Shown here: positions 26,410 through 35,937 of the stretch, in pieces
Numbering within the stretch: position 1 is the stretch's first letter
How the letters are laid out: the number at the start of each line of letters is the position of its first letter
NCBI GenBank assembly: GCA_000024525.1
Contig: CP001769.1
Span: 4,497,001-4,561,000, forward strand
Length of the DNA stretch: 64,000 bases
Direction: 5' to 3'
Origin: Spirosoma linguale DSM 74
Lineage (GTDB): Bacteria; Bacteroidota; Bacteroidia; Cytophagales; Spirosomataceae
Made by a program: the position numbers and the translations under genes
Notes under the pieces: generated by a model
Database searches by the model: none
What the model was told of the DNA's origin: nothing
The model's input: the letters and a program-made list of their open reading frames with translations, nothing else

Positions 26410-27498
26410 ATGTCATTTGTTACGTATAGCCCGCAGGTTGAACAGCCAATTGCGGATGAAACAGCGATTCTGGCGCACATTGAGCAGGTAGTTCTTGAGA
26501 TGGCCCAGGCCGCAACGGCTAAGTACGGTCGAGCGATGCATGGTACGCATGCCAAGGCGGTTGGGTTACTGAAAGGCCAATTGACGGTACTCGATGATCT
26601 GCCCCCTGAACTCAGCCAAGGCCTGTTTGCCAAGGCGGGGCATCAATACGAAGTCGTGGCTCGGTTTTCACCCGGGCCGCCAGTGCCCATTTCGGACAAA
26701 GCGTCTGGGCAACGGGGGATGTCGATCAAAGTACTGGGAGTAGCTGGGGAGCATCTCGTTCAAAGCCAGGAAAAGACTACTCAAGACTGGGTGTTAGCGG
26801 TTGATAAGGCATTTAATGCAGCTGATGCCCGAGCCTTTCTAAAGTTCTTCCAGTTTCCAGCCGCCAAGTCGCCTGCTATTCCTGAAGGGGTTATTGTGGC
26901 CGGTTCCCAAATCGCCCGTGATCTGGAAGCGGTCCTGGAGAGCGTGGGTCTGGAAAGCCCTAATTTAAAGTTCTTTGGCCGACCACCCCGCCACCCCCTG
27001 AGTGATAGTTACTACAGTCAAGCGGCAGTCAGATACGGGAAGTACATTGCCAAACTGGCGGTATTTCCCTCTGCGGAGCTATTGGCCCTCATTGGCGAAC
27101 CGGCCCTAGAGGTAACGGAGGATGAGGCCTTGCGCCACGCGATGAATGACTATTTTGCCGACCACGAAGCGCAGTTTGACATTAGGGTTCAACTTTGTAC
27201 TGACTTGACGAGCATGCCAATTGAGGATACCTCCGTCGAATGGCCCGAACGGCATAGTCCTTACCGAACCGTAGGGCGTCTGGTTTTACCTCGGCAACGG
27301 GCCTATTCGGAAACGAAGCGAGCTGAGTTCGATGAGCGGCTGTCGTTCAACCCGGCCCATGCCCTCGTGGAGCATCAGCCCTTAGGCTCGGTTATGCGGG
27401 CTCGGATGCAGGTTTACGCGGCCACTCAGCGGTATCGGCAGACCACGAACCAAATCGACGCGTTGGAGCCTCATCATCTATCTGACTTACCCGATTAG
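26410..27498 (+). CDS. Catalase-family (heme-dependent) protein
   Basis: 362 residues from ATG 26410 (the TTG at 26398 rejected). Catalase-like phrases: RAMHGTHAKAVGLLKG with the distal-side His, YEVVARFSPG, GMSIKVLGV, and the C-terminal FDERLSFNPAHALVEHQPLG, SVMRARMQVYAA. The proximal heme Tyr motif of true catalases (R-x-F-x-Y) is not visible. This short type is close to the catalase family proteins that act as peroxidases or oxygenases with heme; peroxide removal is likely but not certain. It follows an NmrA gene, in line with an oxidative-stress set. Confidence 0.85.
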   Translation: MSFVTYSPQVEQPIADETAILAHIEQVVLEMAQAATAKYGRAMHGTHAKAVGLLKGQLTVLDDLPPELSQGLFAKAGHQYEVVARFSPGPPVPISDKASGQRGMSIKVLGVAGEHLVQSQEKTTQDWVLAVDKAFNAADARAFLKFFQFPAAKSPAIPEGVIVAGSQIARDLEAVLESVGLESPNLKFFGRPPRHPLSDSYYSQAAVRYGKYIAKLAVFPSAELLALIGEPALEVTEDEALRHAMNDYFADHEAQFDIRVQLCTDLTSMPIEDTSVEWPERHSPYRTVGRLVLPRQRAYSETKRAEFDERLSFNPAHALVEHQPLGSVMRARMQVYAATQRYRQTTNQIDALEPHHLSDLPD

Positions 27499-27548
27499 GT
27501 GTCAACACAGCACATGGCCCATGATATACTGCCTTTCATTCGTTTATG

Positions 27549-27686
27549 CGTATGCCTTTAGGTTAGTGTCTCACAAAAAACGCTCCTGATTGAGACGAAG
27601 GAACGTTTTTGTATCTGCTACTTTACTGGGGCTTTTATGTAGACAATCTGTTTTTAATAGCTGTCAAACGCTATCCGTCGCATACG
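27549..27686 (+). repeat. Intergenic repeat family A, nearly full copy
   Basis: A shortened left end CGTATGC (27549-27555), the core GTGTCTCACAAAAAACGCTC, TTGAGACGAAGGAACG, TTTTTGTATCTGCT, and a complete 26-bp right end (27661-27686) closing in CGTCGCATACG. It ends 4 bp before the stop codon of the minus-strand gene at 27691. Confidence 0.8.
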
Positions 27687-27690
27687 AAAT

Positions 27691-28428
27691 TTACCGTTGC
27701 ATTAATTGCTCGTTTTTAGCTAGACTATCATAATAGGTCAATAGATCAACTAAGCTCAATGGTGTTAAAGTAGTAGGCAACTTGGAATTGATTTTTTCTT
27801 TCTGATCGGCTAACAACGATAAAATCGATTTTTTTGATGGATTAACTAATTTGATTTGCTTGCTCCCTTTCTGAATATAATATGTGGTTGTCGTTTTATA
27901 CAGACCAATGATCTCTTCATCCTTAGTGAAACTAGCATGAGTATAGGCTTCCATCTGCCGCGATTGGGTCATAGACAGTTTCGTAGGGCCATCATAAAGT
28001 ATAGTAATATACGAGTGATTAGGTTGCCGGATATACTCATTATCATTAATAACAAACCGTTCAGGCGTCATGACAATCACGCTGGAATCACCCGGGAAAC
28101 GGCACATAATTTCTCGGTTTACTATATTGTAAGCGACCTCACAAGTCAAGGCTTTATCTCCTTCCTTGACTTGAAGACTACCCGCTTGCCATACTGGATA
28201 GGTTAAATAAGGACTGCCCAAATAGATCTCTCGTCGATAGGCGGCTGTCCCACTTTTCCCGGCAGCATTATAAAAATCACAGCTCGTCAGGATGCGTTGA
28301 TTTGCATCCTGGTAAACGACGCACTGAGCCTCGCCGCCTAGCGGTAGTAGCCAACCTAAATCGAATAGTAACAACCCGTAAATAGTAGACTTGCCGAAAA
28401 GTAGAGAGAGTAACTTAGTTCGGTTCAT
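27691..28428 (-). CDS. Secreted protein of unknown function
   Basis: 245 residues with an N-terminal hydrophobic segment (STIYGLLLFDLGWLLPLG) and a likely cut before QCVVYQD. Mature part: beta-rich with Cys pairs (SCDFYN, TCEVAY, MCRFPGD) and a helical end with KKSILSLLADQKEKI. No family recognised. The stop codon is 4 bp from a family A repeat end; the gene may have been trimmed, as in the permease at 30273, but no full relative is at hand to judge. Confidence 0.65.
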   Translation of the reverse strand: MNRTKLLSLLFGKSTIYGLLLFDLGWLLPLGGEAQCVVYQDANQRILTSCDFYNAAGKSGTAAYRREIYLGSPYLTYPVWQAGSLQVKEGDKALTCEVAYNIVNREIMCRFPGDSSVIVMTPERFVINDNEYIRQPNHSYITILYDGPTKLSMTQSRQMEAYTHASFTKDEEIIGLYKTTTTYYIQKGSKQIKLVNPSKKSILSLLADQKEKINSKLPTTLTPLSLVDLLTYYDSLAKNEQLMQR

Positions 28429-28805
28429 GTTTATAAAGGCCGTGATACAGCGTTAAAGGGTGGAGATTATCGTAAGATGAGTCATTTAAATTACCTAATA
28501 AGAAAATTACACTGTACAAGTGAATTTGGCTCTTACATATAATATTACCTGCATGTAATACTAGCCTCGTTTCCAGCACTAGTTAGAGCTCATTATAGCA
28601 CCGTTGATCTAGGGGTATTTCATAAACATATGAAAACTAATTTGTATTTATCATACTAAGTGTTCAGAAAAGGAGAGCTGTTTGGTGAACGATTTCAGGC
28701 GCTAATAGCGGGAATTAGATAATCATTCTGCTCAACAAGTAGCGTTCATTTGGCCAGCGTCATAGTAAACCTTCCTAATTGAGACAGCTTCTAGTATATA
28801 GTGTA
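28429..28805. other. Intergenic stretch
   Basis: No gene or firm repeat. CTTCCTAATTGAGACAGCTT near 28771-28790 faintly recalls the family A core. Confidence 0.35.
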
Positions 28806-29015
28806 CTAGCCCCCATAGCGGTGACGCTCCGATTGTTTTGTTCTGGCTAGACGGGCATCAATCTCCGCCCGCTGTTCCACCTTTAGGCGGTGATGTAACT
28901 CCTTATCTTTAGGCACAAACGTCCTGGTTTGATGAGGGCCATTGGTAAGCTTTACCTCCCAATAGGTCAAATCCGATGTATCGGGGATGGCTGTGTAAAC
29001 GGACTGATTCTTCAT
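28806..29015 (-). CDS. Small basic protein, doubtful
   Basis: 69 residues from ATG 29015 (the longer frame adds 18 residues). YWEVKLTNGPHQTRTFVPKD followed by a charged tail (RLKVEQRAEIDARLARTKQS) has the composition of a real protein, but there is no known family, no partner and no clear promoter. Confidence 0.4.
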   Translation of the reverse strand: MKNQSVYTAIPDTSDLTYWEVKLTNGPHQTRTFVPKDKELHHRLKVEQRAEIDARLARTKQSERHRYGG

Positions 29016-29169
29016 GTGCTTCGGTACGTAGTTGATGTATAGAGCGGCATGGCTACTCGTCAACGACAAGTTGAGGCTGCCCCTATCTGCCTAAGAAGCA
29101 TTCAAAGCCCCAAATGTACTCACCACCAACGGATCAGCCCTTGCTTGGGTATTTACGGAGTGTACGGCT

Positions 29170-29310
29170 CGTAGGCGACTGATTGAATTGGACAGGTAGT
29201 AAAAATTACTGTCTCACAATTCGCTCCTGTTTGAGATGAGCGAGTAGATGAATAATACGGCGTTTAATTGGACGACCTCTTTCCCCTTTATTATCTGTCA
29301 AGTGATCCGC
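29170..29310 (+). repeat. Intergenic repeat family A, full-length but diverged copy
   Basis: Left end CGTAGGCGACTGATT... to GGACAG (29170-29195), core CTGTCTCACAATTCGCTCCT, TTGAGATGAGCGAG, GGCGTTTAATTGG, and a worn right end CTGTCAAGTGATCCG (from 29295). Confidence 0.75.
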
Positions 29311-29441
29311 CCCGCAGTCCAGTTTGTAGCATATGCTTCATTGTTCAGGCTTATTTTTTTACTATCTCTATAAGGAACTGAACTGTAAGGAAATCCTACT
29401 AAATGCAACGCGGGGCGGTCCTATAAACGGACAAGACGAAG

Positions 29442-29951
29442 CTAATTGACTTTACTCTGCTGACAAAATTGGACGGACTCCTCGAGTTTCTGCTTGATCT
29501 GGCGAACTAATGATTCATCAGTGGTGGATAAATTCAGGGAGGTGGTGTTGTCTTTGTTGTGTTTATCCTTGCTGTCCTGGTTGAAAGAACCGCCGAAGCC
29601 GCCCACATTCATCGCCATCTTCACTTTGTCAGCGGGAACATCCAACAGCAGTGTATACTGCCCATTCTTCTCCTTTTTGTAGCTGATCTTACGCACATCA
29701 CTCAGTAGCCATCCCATATGCATCCCTACTGACACCTCTTTATCTTTGGTATCAAGATCCATGTTCATCTGACAGCCCTTAAAAGTAAACTTGGGTGCTT
29801 CATTATCCTTCTTATCTTTAATGAGCTGATCAAACTGCTTCTCCAACCACTGCCCATTCTTAGCCAGTGTTTGTGCCTGAGCTGGTTGTAGGGCTGCGAA
29901 CATAAGAAAGGTGAAGGCTACTGCTAAACCAGATTTGATTGACGTTTTCAT
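29442..29951 (-). CDS. Secreted protein of unknown function
   Basis: 169 residues with a clear signal peptide (SGLAVAFTFLMFAALQPAQA, cut before QTLAKNG). The mature part is hydrophilic and Lys/Asp-rich, with two Cys (GCQMNMD and QFCQQSK) that could pair. A beta-rich centre (YTLLLDVPADKVKMAM) suggests a small periplasmic domain. Family unknown; it stands alone. Confidence 0.7.
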   Translation of the reverse strand: MKTSIKSGLAVAFTFLMFAALQPAQAQTLAKNGQWLEKQFDQLIKDKKDNEAPKFTFKGCQMNMDLDTKDKEVSVGMHMGWLLSDVRKISYKKEKNGQYTLLLDVPADKVKMAMNVGGFGGSFNQDSKDKHNKDNTTSLNLSTTDESLVRQIKQKLEESVQFCQQSKVN

Positions 29952-30138
29952 CTTGTAGATTTTAAGGTGATTACAACAGGTTTACTATTTCTCACGTAGG
30001 CTTATGAGTCAAATTCTCATCGCACTGTACTTAGTCCTTTATGTTTTGAGAAATCGATGAGTTAAAGGTATACTATAGTACTATGCAAAGCAAACTAATG
30101 ATAAACTATTAGCCTATAATCACAAGTATGGGCTTGTA

Positions 30139-30295
30139 CGTATGCGACTGATTAAATTGAACAGATGTTAATAAAATGCTGTCTCTTTAAAGGCTCCCAA
30201 CTGAGACGAAGGAGCGTTCATGTATTTCTTTTGAAATAGGTCGTTTAATAGGAGGGCCTGTTTTAATAACTGTCAAATTCTATCAGTCGCATACG
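30139..30295 (+). repeat. Intergenic repeat family A, best full copy (157 bp, MITE-like)
   Basis: Left end 30139-30164 (CGTATGCGACTGATTAAATT, then GAACAG) and right end 30270-30295 (closing AGTCGCATACG) are 26-bp terminal inverted repeats. Between them lie the core CTGTCTCTTTAAAGGCTCCC, CTGAGACGAAGGAGCG, and the AT-rich tail. It codes for nothing. The right end overlaps the last codons of the permease at 30273, whose reading ends inside the repeat. Flanks show no target duplication, as expected if a deletion removed one side. Confidence 0.85.
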
Positions 30296-32417
30296 CCTTC
30301 CGAATACTGATTTCTTTTAACCGGGTTTCGGCCGTGTAGACAACCATCCCAAACAAGCCCAGGGACGCAATAAAAATGGTTAAGAAGGCCAGGCTTCCAA
30401 TTAGCTTACTGATGACCGAAAGCGGGTGATAAAATTCCTCAATGTCATCCTCATACCAACTGGCCACGAACGGATGAACGGTATCCACCTGCTTCCAAGC
30501 TTGGCGAATGCGGGCGATGGTCGCCGGCTCCTTTCCCGAAGCGACTTTTACATTCAGGTAGCTGGCATCCTTAGGGGCATAGCGGAAAAAGGCTGGTTCC
30601 ATTTTCTCATAGAGCGAATTGTAGTGAAAATCGCTCAGCACACCTACCACCTGGTAGGCCTTTTCCCCAGTGGTCAAAAGGGAACCTACGGCTTTTTGAG
30701 GGTTGCCATTGCCTAAGTTAAAATGCTTCATCAACTCTTGGTTGATCAAGATTTCATTTGAAGCAGAATCCGTTTGTGCCGGCGTAAAATATCGGCCTGC
30801 TAACAGTTTATAGTGATGAAGCGATAGATACTGTTGATCAATACCATTCAGCTTGGCGGCCAGGGAATCTTGCGGGTCTTTATAGCGTAAATACGTTTGA
30901 TAAGTGGCTCCCAAACTGGTGATCCGCTGAGATTGTGAAATCTGTTGCACCTGGGGAATCTGGGATAGTTTCTGCTTGAGGCTTTCAGCGGACTGGTTTT
31001 GTAAAGCAATGTTGAGGATATGATCGGTCTGAAAGCCCACATCCTGACGGATAAAAAACTGGTATTGTTGATAGAGAATGAGCGTGACGGCCACAAAAAA
31101 TAGAGAGAACGTGTACTGACTAAAGATCAATGCCTTGCGTAATGTAACGTGCCGAAACAGGGTTATGGATTGCAGGTTCTTGAGAACCTGTAGTGGATTA
31201 ATTTTCGTTAAGGATATAGCCGGTACTAACCCAGCTAGAATTCCTACTAAGATGGCCAGTAGCCCAAAGGCAAGTACAACCCCCCATGAGAGTTGCAGGG
31301 TAGCAAAGCTCGGTCCCAAGGCTAGGAAAGCGGAACGTAATCCCAGAAAGAACTCAAAAGCGAGTAGCATGGCTAGTAAGGCCGTAACAATGGCCTCAAC
31401 AATAAATTGGGCGAGCACTTGCCCTTTAACGGCACCCAGCACTTTGCGAACGCCCACTTCCCGTGCGCGTCTGAGTGAACGAGCGATCGACAGGTTAGTG
31501 TAGTTGAAACAAGCGGTTAAGATGGCAATAAAGGCGAAGGCGAGTAGGGCCCACAGGGTACTAAGGGGGAGACTATGACCAATTTCGTTACGCAGATCCT
31601 TTCCTAGAAAAATGCTCATTAAGGGCTGCAAACGGGTACTCATTGCCCTAGGTTTAATGACGGCATTTTCTACCTGGTCAAGCTGGTCCAGCTGGCGTTG
31701 CACAACGCTGGCATCTCCATTTTTAGGTAACAACAAATAAACGTACGTATCGGCTATGTTGTCCCAGCTGAAAAAATTAGGATCGTTCTGTCGAGCCTGT
31801 TGGAGGGTTGACCAGGAGATTAAGGCGTCAAACTGAATATGAGAGAACAGCGGTATGTCTTGAAGAACTCCGGTCACCTTGTAGTTGGTCGAATCCAGTC
31901 GGATAACCTGGTTTACGGGATCTACCGCGCCAAATAACTTTTGGGCCTGTTTCTGGGTAATAACAAGGGAATAAGGCTCTTTGAGGGCCGTCATGGGGTT
32001 ACCTCTCAGCAGTGGAAAGGTGAAAACGGACAGAAATGAAGGAGTTGCCCAAAGGCCACTTATGGGAAGGGTCGTTTGCTGAACCGTTGCATCGCCCCTA
32101 TATCCCTGCCGTACGATAGCTGTCTCTTCGATACCAGGCATCTGCTGTTGGCAGATTTGCCCTACTTTGACCGATGCTGAAGCATAGTCCTGATTGCCAA
32201 GCTGTGCATCTTGCCGACTTGTGATGATGCGGTAAATGCGATCTCGCTTTTGATGGAAGCGATCATAGGAGAACAAGTCATGAACTAAGGTAATGACCAG
32301 TAGCCCCACCGCCAAACCGATGGCTAAGCCAATGATATTGATGGTTGCAAAAAGCTTATGTCGAAGTATATTACGAGTGGTGGTTTTAAGGTAGCTACCA
32401 ATCATCGTCTGAGCCAT
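30273..32417 (-). pseudogene. FtsX/MacB-like ABC transporter permease, C-terminus cut by a repeat
   Basis: 714 residues: first membrane helix in LFATINIIGLAIGLAVGLLV, large extracytoplasmic MacB domain, three helices with CFNYTNLSIARSLRRAREVG, RKVLGAVKG, a second MacB domain, and LGLFGMVVYTAETRLKEIS. It then reads IRKAYATDRI and stops. Relatives (801 and 886 residues here) continue with RKVLGAS and about 85 more residues holding the last two helices; AYATDRI and the stop are encoded by the family A end. The product probably cannot fold or pair properly. No ATPase gene is adjacent. Confidence 0.85.
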
Positions 32418-32589
32418 TAAAAGTAAAGCACGCTAGTTATCCCTATCAAGAACTCAACTATTGTACCACGCCTTAAAAAGCCGTTATTTGGCTCTGACAG
32501 CCGTTTATATAGAAGGCTCATGTACGCTATCGGACAAAACGTGTCCGTTTATAGTAGGTAATTCAGGAAGATAAGCTTAATCCCTCTTC

Positions 32590-32663
32590 AACAAAACGCC
32601 CCATTTCAGAAGCAAATACAAAAACGCTCCTTCGTCTCAAGGGGGAGCGTTTTCTGAGACAAT
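32590..32663 (-). repeat. Intergenic repeat family A, well kept core, reverse orientation
   Basis: On the minus strand: TTGTCTCAGAAAACGCTCCC, TTGAGACGAAGGAGCG, TTTTTGTATTTGCTTCTGAA, ATGGGGCGTTTTG. Both arm pairs GTCTCA/TGAGAC and CGCTCC/GGAGCG are perfect. It lies in the 300-bp gap between the two permease genes. Confidence 0.8.
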
Positions 32664-32718
32664 AAAATTAGAAGTACTGACAAATAATAAATAAATCAAC
32701 TTGCGGGCAAAACTACTT

Positions 32719-35124
32719 TTATTCGCTTCGTAGCGAATGGACTGGATTAATAAGTGCCGCTTTGATCGATTGGAGGCTAATGAGTAAGGTAGTTAACAGC
32801 GCTACGACTAATCCCACGCCCACGAAAGGTATCCAACTAATCCGAATGTGATAGGTATAATCAGCTAACCATTTTGATACGAGCCAGTAGGCTGATGGCC
32901 ACGCTAGTACATTCGCCAGCAGCAGCACCCAGGCGTATTCAGCCATAAATAATCCAACGATACCCACGACCGATGCCCCTAGCACCTTACGGATACCGAT
33001 CTCTTTAGCCCGCCGAATGACGCTCAGCGAGACCAAGCCTACCAAACCCAGCAGTACCACCAGCAAGGCTAGAGCCGTTGCTAAGTAAGCGGCCTTCTTT
33101 AGCTGCAATTCCGTTTGGTAGAGCTTTTCCAGCGTCTGATCCATAAACTGGTATTCGAATGGTGCATTAGGAAAGAGCACAGACCATTGCTGCTGAATGG
33201 CCTCCAATCGCTGAGGGATGGAGCCAGGATGAAGTTTAAAGGAGAAGTAGCGGTAGATGGGAACGCCTTTGACCGAAAAAAACAGCATGGGTTGAATAGC
33301 CTGTTGCATGGACGTGAAATGGAAGTCCCGCGTCACCCCCACCACCGTAAACACCCGGGGGTCACTCCTCACCCGGAGTTGTTTTCCGATCGCATACCCT
33401 GGTTTTTGATACCCCATTGCCCGAACCGCTTTTTCGTTCAGTACGATGCTCAGCGAGTCGGGATCATGACCCCAAAAAAAACGACCGGCTACTAACGGAA
33501 TCTGGTAGGTTTGCCAGTAGTTCTCGTCCGACACTAAGGCTTGCATGGATATCGCCTGGGTTGAATCGGCACCCTGTTGATAGACCATCGGCTGACCACC
33601 GTTGTTGCCGTTGGGAATCTCGTGGGACAGGCTAACGCTGGCGACCGCAGGCAGGGCGGCCAGGATACGTCGGCTCGTCTCTAGCTTGCGTACCCCCGCC
33701 GGTGACCAGTCACGAGGAACTTGAGCGGAGACAACATAGGCCTGGTTATAGCCTAACGCCTGACTGAACATATACCGGACCTGCTGGGTCACCAGAACGG
33801 CCCCAATCAGGGTTACGATAGCGATTAGAAACTGAAAACCAACCAGCCCCTGATGCAACGACAGTTTGCGCGCTATCAGGGGCTGTTTGCGCTGTAGCGC
33901 ATCCACCACAGGTCGTGAGGAAAGCACGAAGGCGGGATAGATGCCCGTTAATAAACTAATCCCGCCAGCCATCGCTAACGGAATAAACAGAGCCATAAGC
34001 GGTAAGCTGGCTAGGGGCATAAGTGGCTTGCCAACGAGTTGCTCAAAAAATGGTCTGGCAAGCGGGTAAAGACACAAAGCCAATCCAGTGGCCAAGATGG
34101 CGAGCAGAACCGATTCGGTCAACAACTGAGTGACGAGCTGTTTTCGGAGACTGCCCAGAGCTTTGCGCACGCCGATCTCTCGCAGGCGGCTGGCTGACTG
34201 ACTCATGGACAGATTCACGCCATTGACAATGGCCATGAGCAGAATGAATAGCCCGGCTAGGGAGAGTGTTATCAACATCCGATTGACTAGACCGTTATCT
34301 TTTTGCCGGTAGAATGTCGTCAACGCGACGGGTTCAACCCGCAAGTTCGCTCGGATCAGCGCACTCGCGTTCTGATCGATCAAGTGCTGAATAGGCTTTG
34401 TCAATTGGTCCGATGAAATGCCTCCCTGTAGCTCAATATAAGAGGGTAGTACGCCATTTTGCCACGACTCGAAATCAGTTCGGTTGAAGTACGTATAGGT
34501 GTTGGTGGGAATAAAAAAGGTGTTCTTGATGGTGGCGTTAATCTGGGTGATTGAATTTTCAGGGATGTTTTTTAGGACCGCCGTGATGGTAAAGGGATGC
34601 GTTGCCCCCGAAAAATTCTGAATCATTAGGGTCTGACCGATTACATCAGTCTGTCCGAAATACGTAAGCGCTTTGTCTTCTGTGATAGCGACTGAAAAGG
34701 GTTGTAGCAGGGCGGTTCGGGCATCGCCATGCAGGAGCTTAAGACCATACATGGACAGGAACGTCGGGTCACCTAATTGAATACTTTCTCTGAACTGTTT
34801 ATCGGCTTTGGAAACAATTGATGTCAGGCCATCCCAGCGGTAATAATTAGCTATTAGCGTCGGGTATTCTTCTCGCAGACGTCTCGCCAGCGGAGCCAGT
34901 GTAGTAATGTTCAGGCCCATATTAGGGTCTTTCCAATGGCTGAGTAAGATATATTGCCTGTCGGCTTTACGCAAGGTTCGATTGACCTGCCATTCGCCCC
35001 AGACAAATTGGCCGATCAGAAAGACGAGCGTCATGGCCGTGGCGAGGCCGATGAGGTTGAGGGCTGAATAAAATGCGTGTTTGCGAAGCTGCCGGAAAGC
35101 AATACGAATATAATTGTGGATCAT
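32719..35124 (-). CDS. FtsX/MacB-like ABC transporter permease
   Basis: 801 residues with the usual tandem MacB_PCD/FtsX plan: helix 1 (SALNLIGLATAMTLVFLIG), extracytoplasmic domain with AITEDKALTYFGQTDVIGQT, helices 2-4 with LREIGVRKALGSLRKQL, a second extracytoplasmic domain with VVGVTRDFHFTSM, and helices with RAKEIGIRKVLGASVVGIVG, ending NPVHSLRSE. Such permeases lie in the inner membrane and pair with a MacB-type ATPase encoded elsewhere to drive mechanotransmission or export (peptides, lipoproteins). Same strand as the cut permease at 30273 and probably once tandem with it. Confidence 0.92.
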   Translation of the reverse strand: MIHNYIRIAFRQLRKHAFYSALNLIGLATAMTLVFLIGQFVWGEWQVNRTLRKADRQYILLSHWKDPNMGLNITTLAPLARRLREEYPTLIANYYRWDGLTSIVSKADKQFRESIQLGDPTFLSMYGLKLLHGDARTALLQPFSVAITEDKALTYFGQTDVIGQTLMIQNFSGATHPFTITAVLKNIPENSITQINATIKNTFFIPTNTYTYFNRTDFESWQNGVLPSYIELQGGISSDQLTKPIQHLIDQNASALIRANLRVEPVALTTFYRQKDNGLVNRMLITLSLAGLFILLMAIVNGVNLSMSQSASRLREIGVRKALGSLRKQLVTQLLTESVLLAILATGLALCLYPLARPFFEQLVGKPLMPLASLPLMALFIPLAMAGGISLLTGIYPAFVLSSRPVVDALQRKQPLIARKLSLHQGLVGFQFLIAIVTLIGAVLVTQQVRYMFSQALGYNQAYVVSAQVPRDWSPAGVRKLETSRRILAALPAVASVSLSHEIPNGNNGGQPMVYQQGADSTQAISMQALVSDENYWQTYQIPLVAGRFFWGHDPDSLSIVLNEKAVRAMGYQKPGYAIGKQLRVRSDPRVFTVVGVTRDFHFTSMQQAIQPMLFFSVKGVPIYRYFSFKLHPGSIPQRLEAIQQQWSVLFPNAPFEYQFMDQTLEKLYQTELQLKKAAYLATALALLVVLLGLVGLVSLSVIRRAKEIGIRKVLGASVVGIVGLFMAEYAWVLLLANVLAWPSAYWLVSKWLADYTYHIRISWIPFVGVGLVVALLTTLLISLQSIKAALINPVHSLRSE

Positions 35125-35575
35125 GGTAGCGAGCCTAAGGCTAAGAACCCAACTTTTAATTGAGCAGTCTAAAATAGGGATCGGATTAGTAGACAGGCTG
35201 TTAAACTTTGTTAATCCTTTACCCCGAAAGGCGAGCTGTAAGCTGAATGGATTATGAGTTCATTAAATTTATTCCTCTCTTCATTAGACTTGGAAATAAA
35301 CCTTTACTACTGCCATGTGAGACCGAGTAGCACTAACTGGAAGTACCCTATCCTGTTTGTAGGTACGTATCGTACGCTTACCAGTACTAAAATCTAAAGG
35401 GGGCAAAAGGCGTCACTAAGCGTATCGTTGAACGCCCCATTTTTAAAGCAGACGCATGAAGCTCCCTTCGTCTCGTGAAGGAGCCTTATTTGAGAATTGT
35501 CTTTTTAGTCAGTAAGTACATCTAAAAAGGACCACTCGACGAGATTGTTAACCCAAACCTTACGACCGCATTTTC
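35125..35575. other. Intergenic stretch with a reverse family A copy
   Basis: The repeat occupies 35430-35500 on the minus strand: TTCTCAAATAAGGCTCC, CGAGACGAAGGGAGC, GCGTCTGCTTTAAAAATGGG. Nothing else was seen. Confidence 0.55.
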
Positions 35576-35686
35576 CTACGCGGGTGCGGGTAGGTAAGTA
35601 CTAAAAGTGGTCCCTTGGCTGGGTCGACTGGTAGCTGTAAGGGCACCCCCATGATTGGCAACTACCTTTTCGCAGATCGCTAAAGC
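35576..35686 (-). pseudogene. C-terminal fragment of a sensor histidine kinase
   Basis: LAICEKVVANHGGALTATSR, PSQGTTFSTYLPA matches the end of the HATPase domain of the kinase at the window start (LAIVQKVVTNHGGGITATSE, PGQGATFSVYLPA). Nothing in front of it belongs to a kinase. It is a relic with the ATP site gone. Confidence 0.7.
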
Positions 35687-35937
35687 AGACCACCTCAAAC
35701 AATCATAGGAATACACCGAAGAGAATAAGATACTTGACAGTCCGGCAAACCTAGACCAGCACAAGACTACTTCATGGGTATAGAAAACTGGCCCTCAGCT
35801 ATCTTAGTTCGTATAGTTATAAATAGATTCGGTAGGCCTAATATGCATGCCGCGAATAGTCCACCATAAACCGTCATTTGTCGGACAAAGCACCGATGCA
35901 TGCCAGTTACTTTTGCCAGGCAAATTCTCGAATAGCT

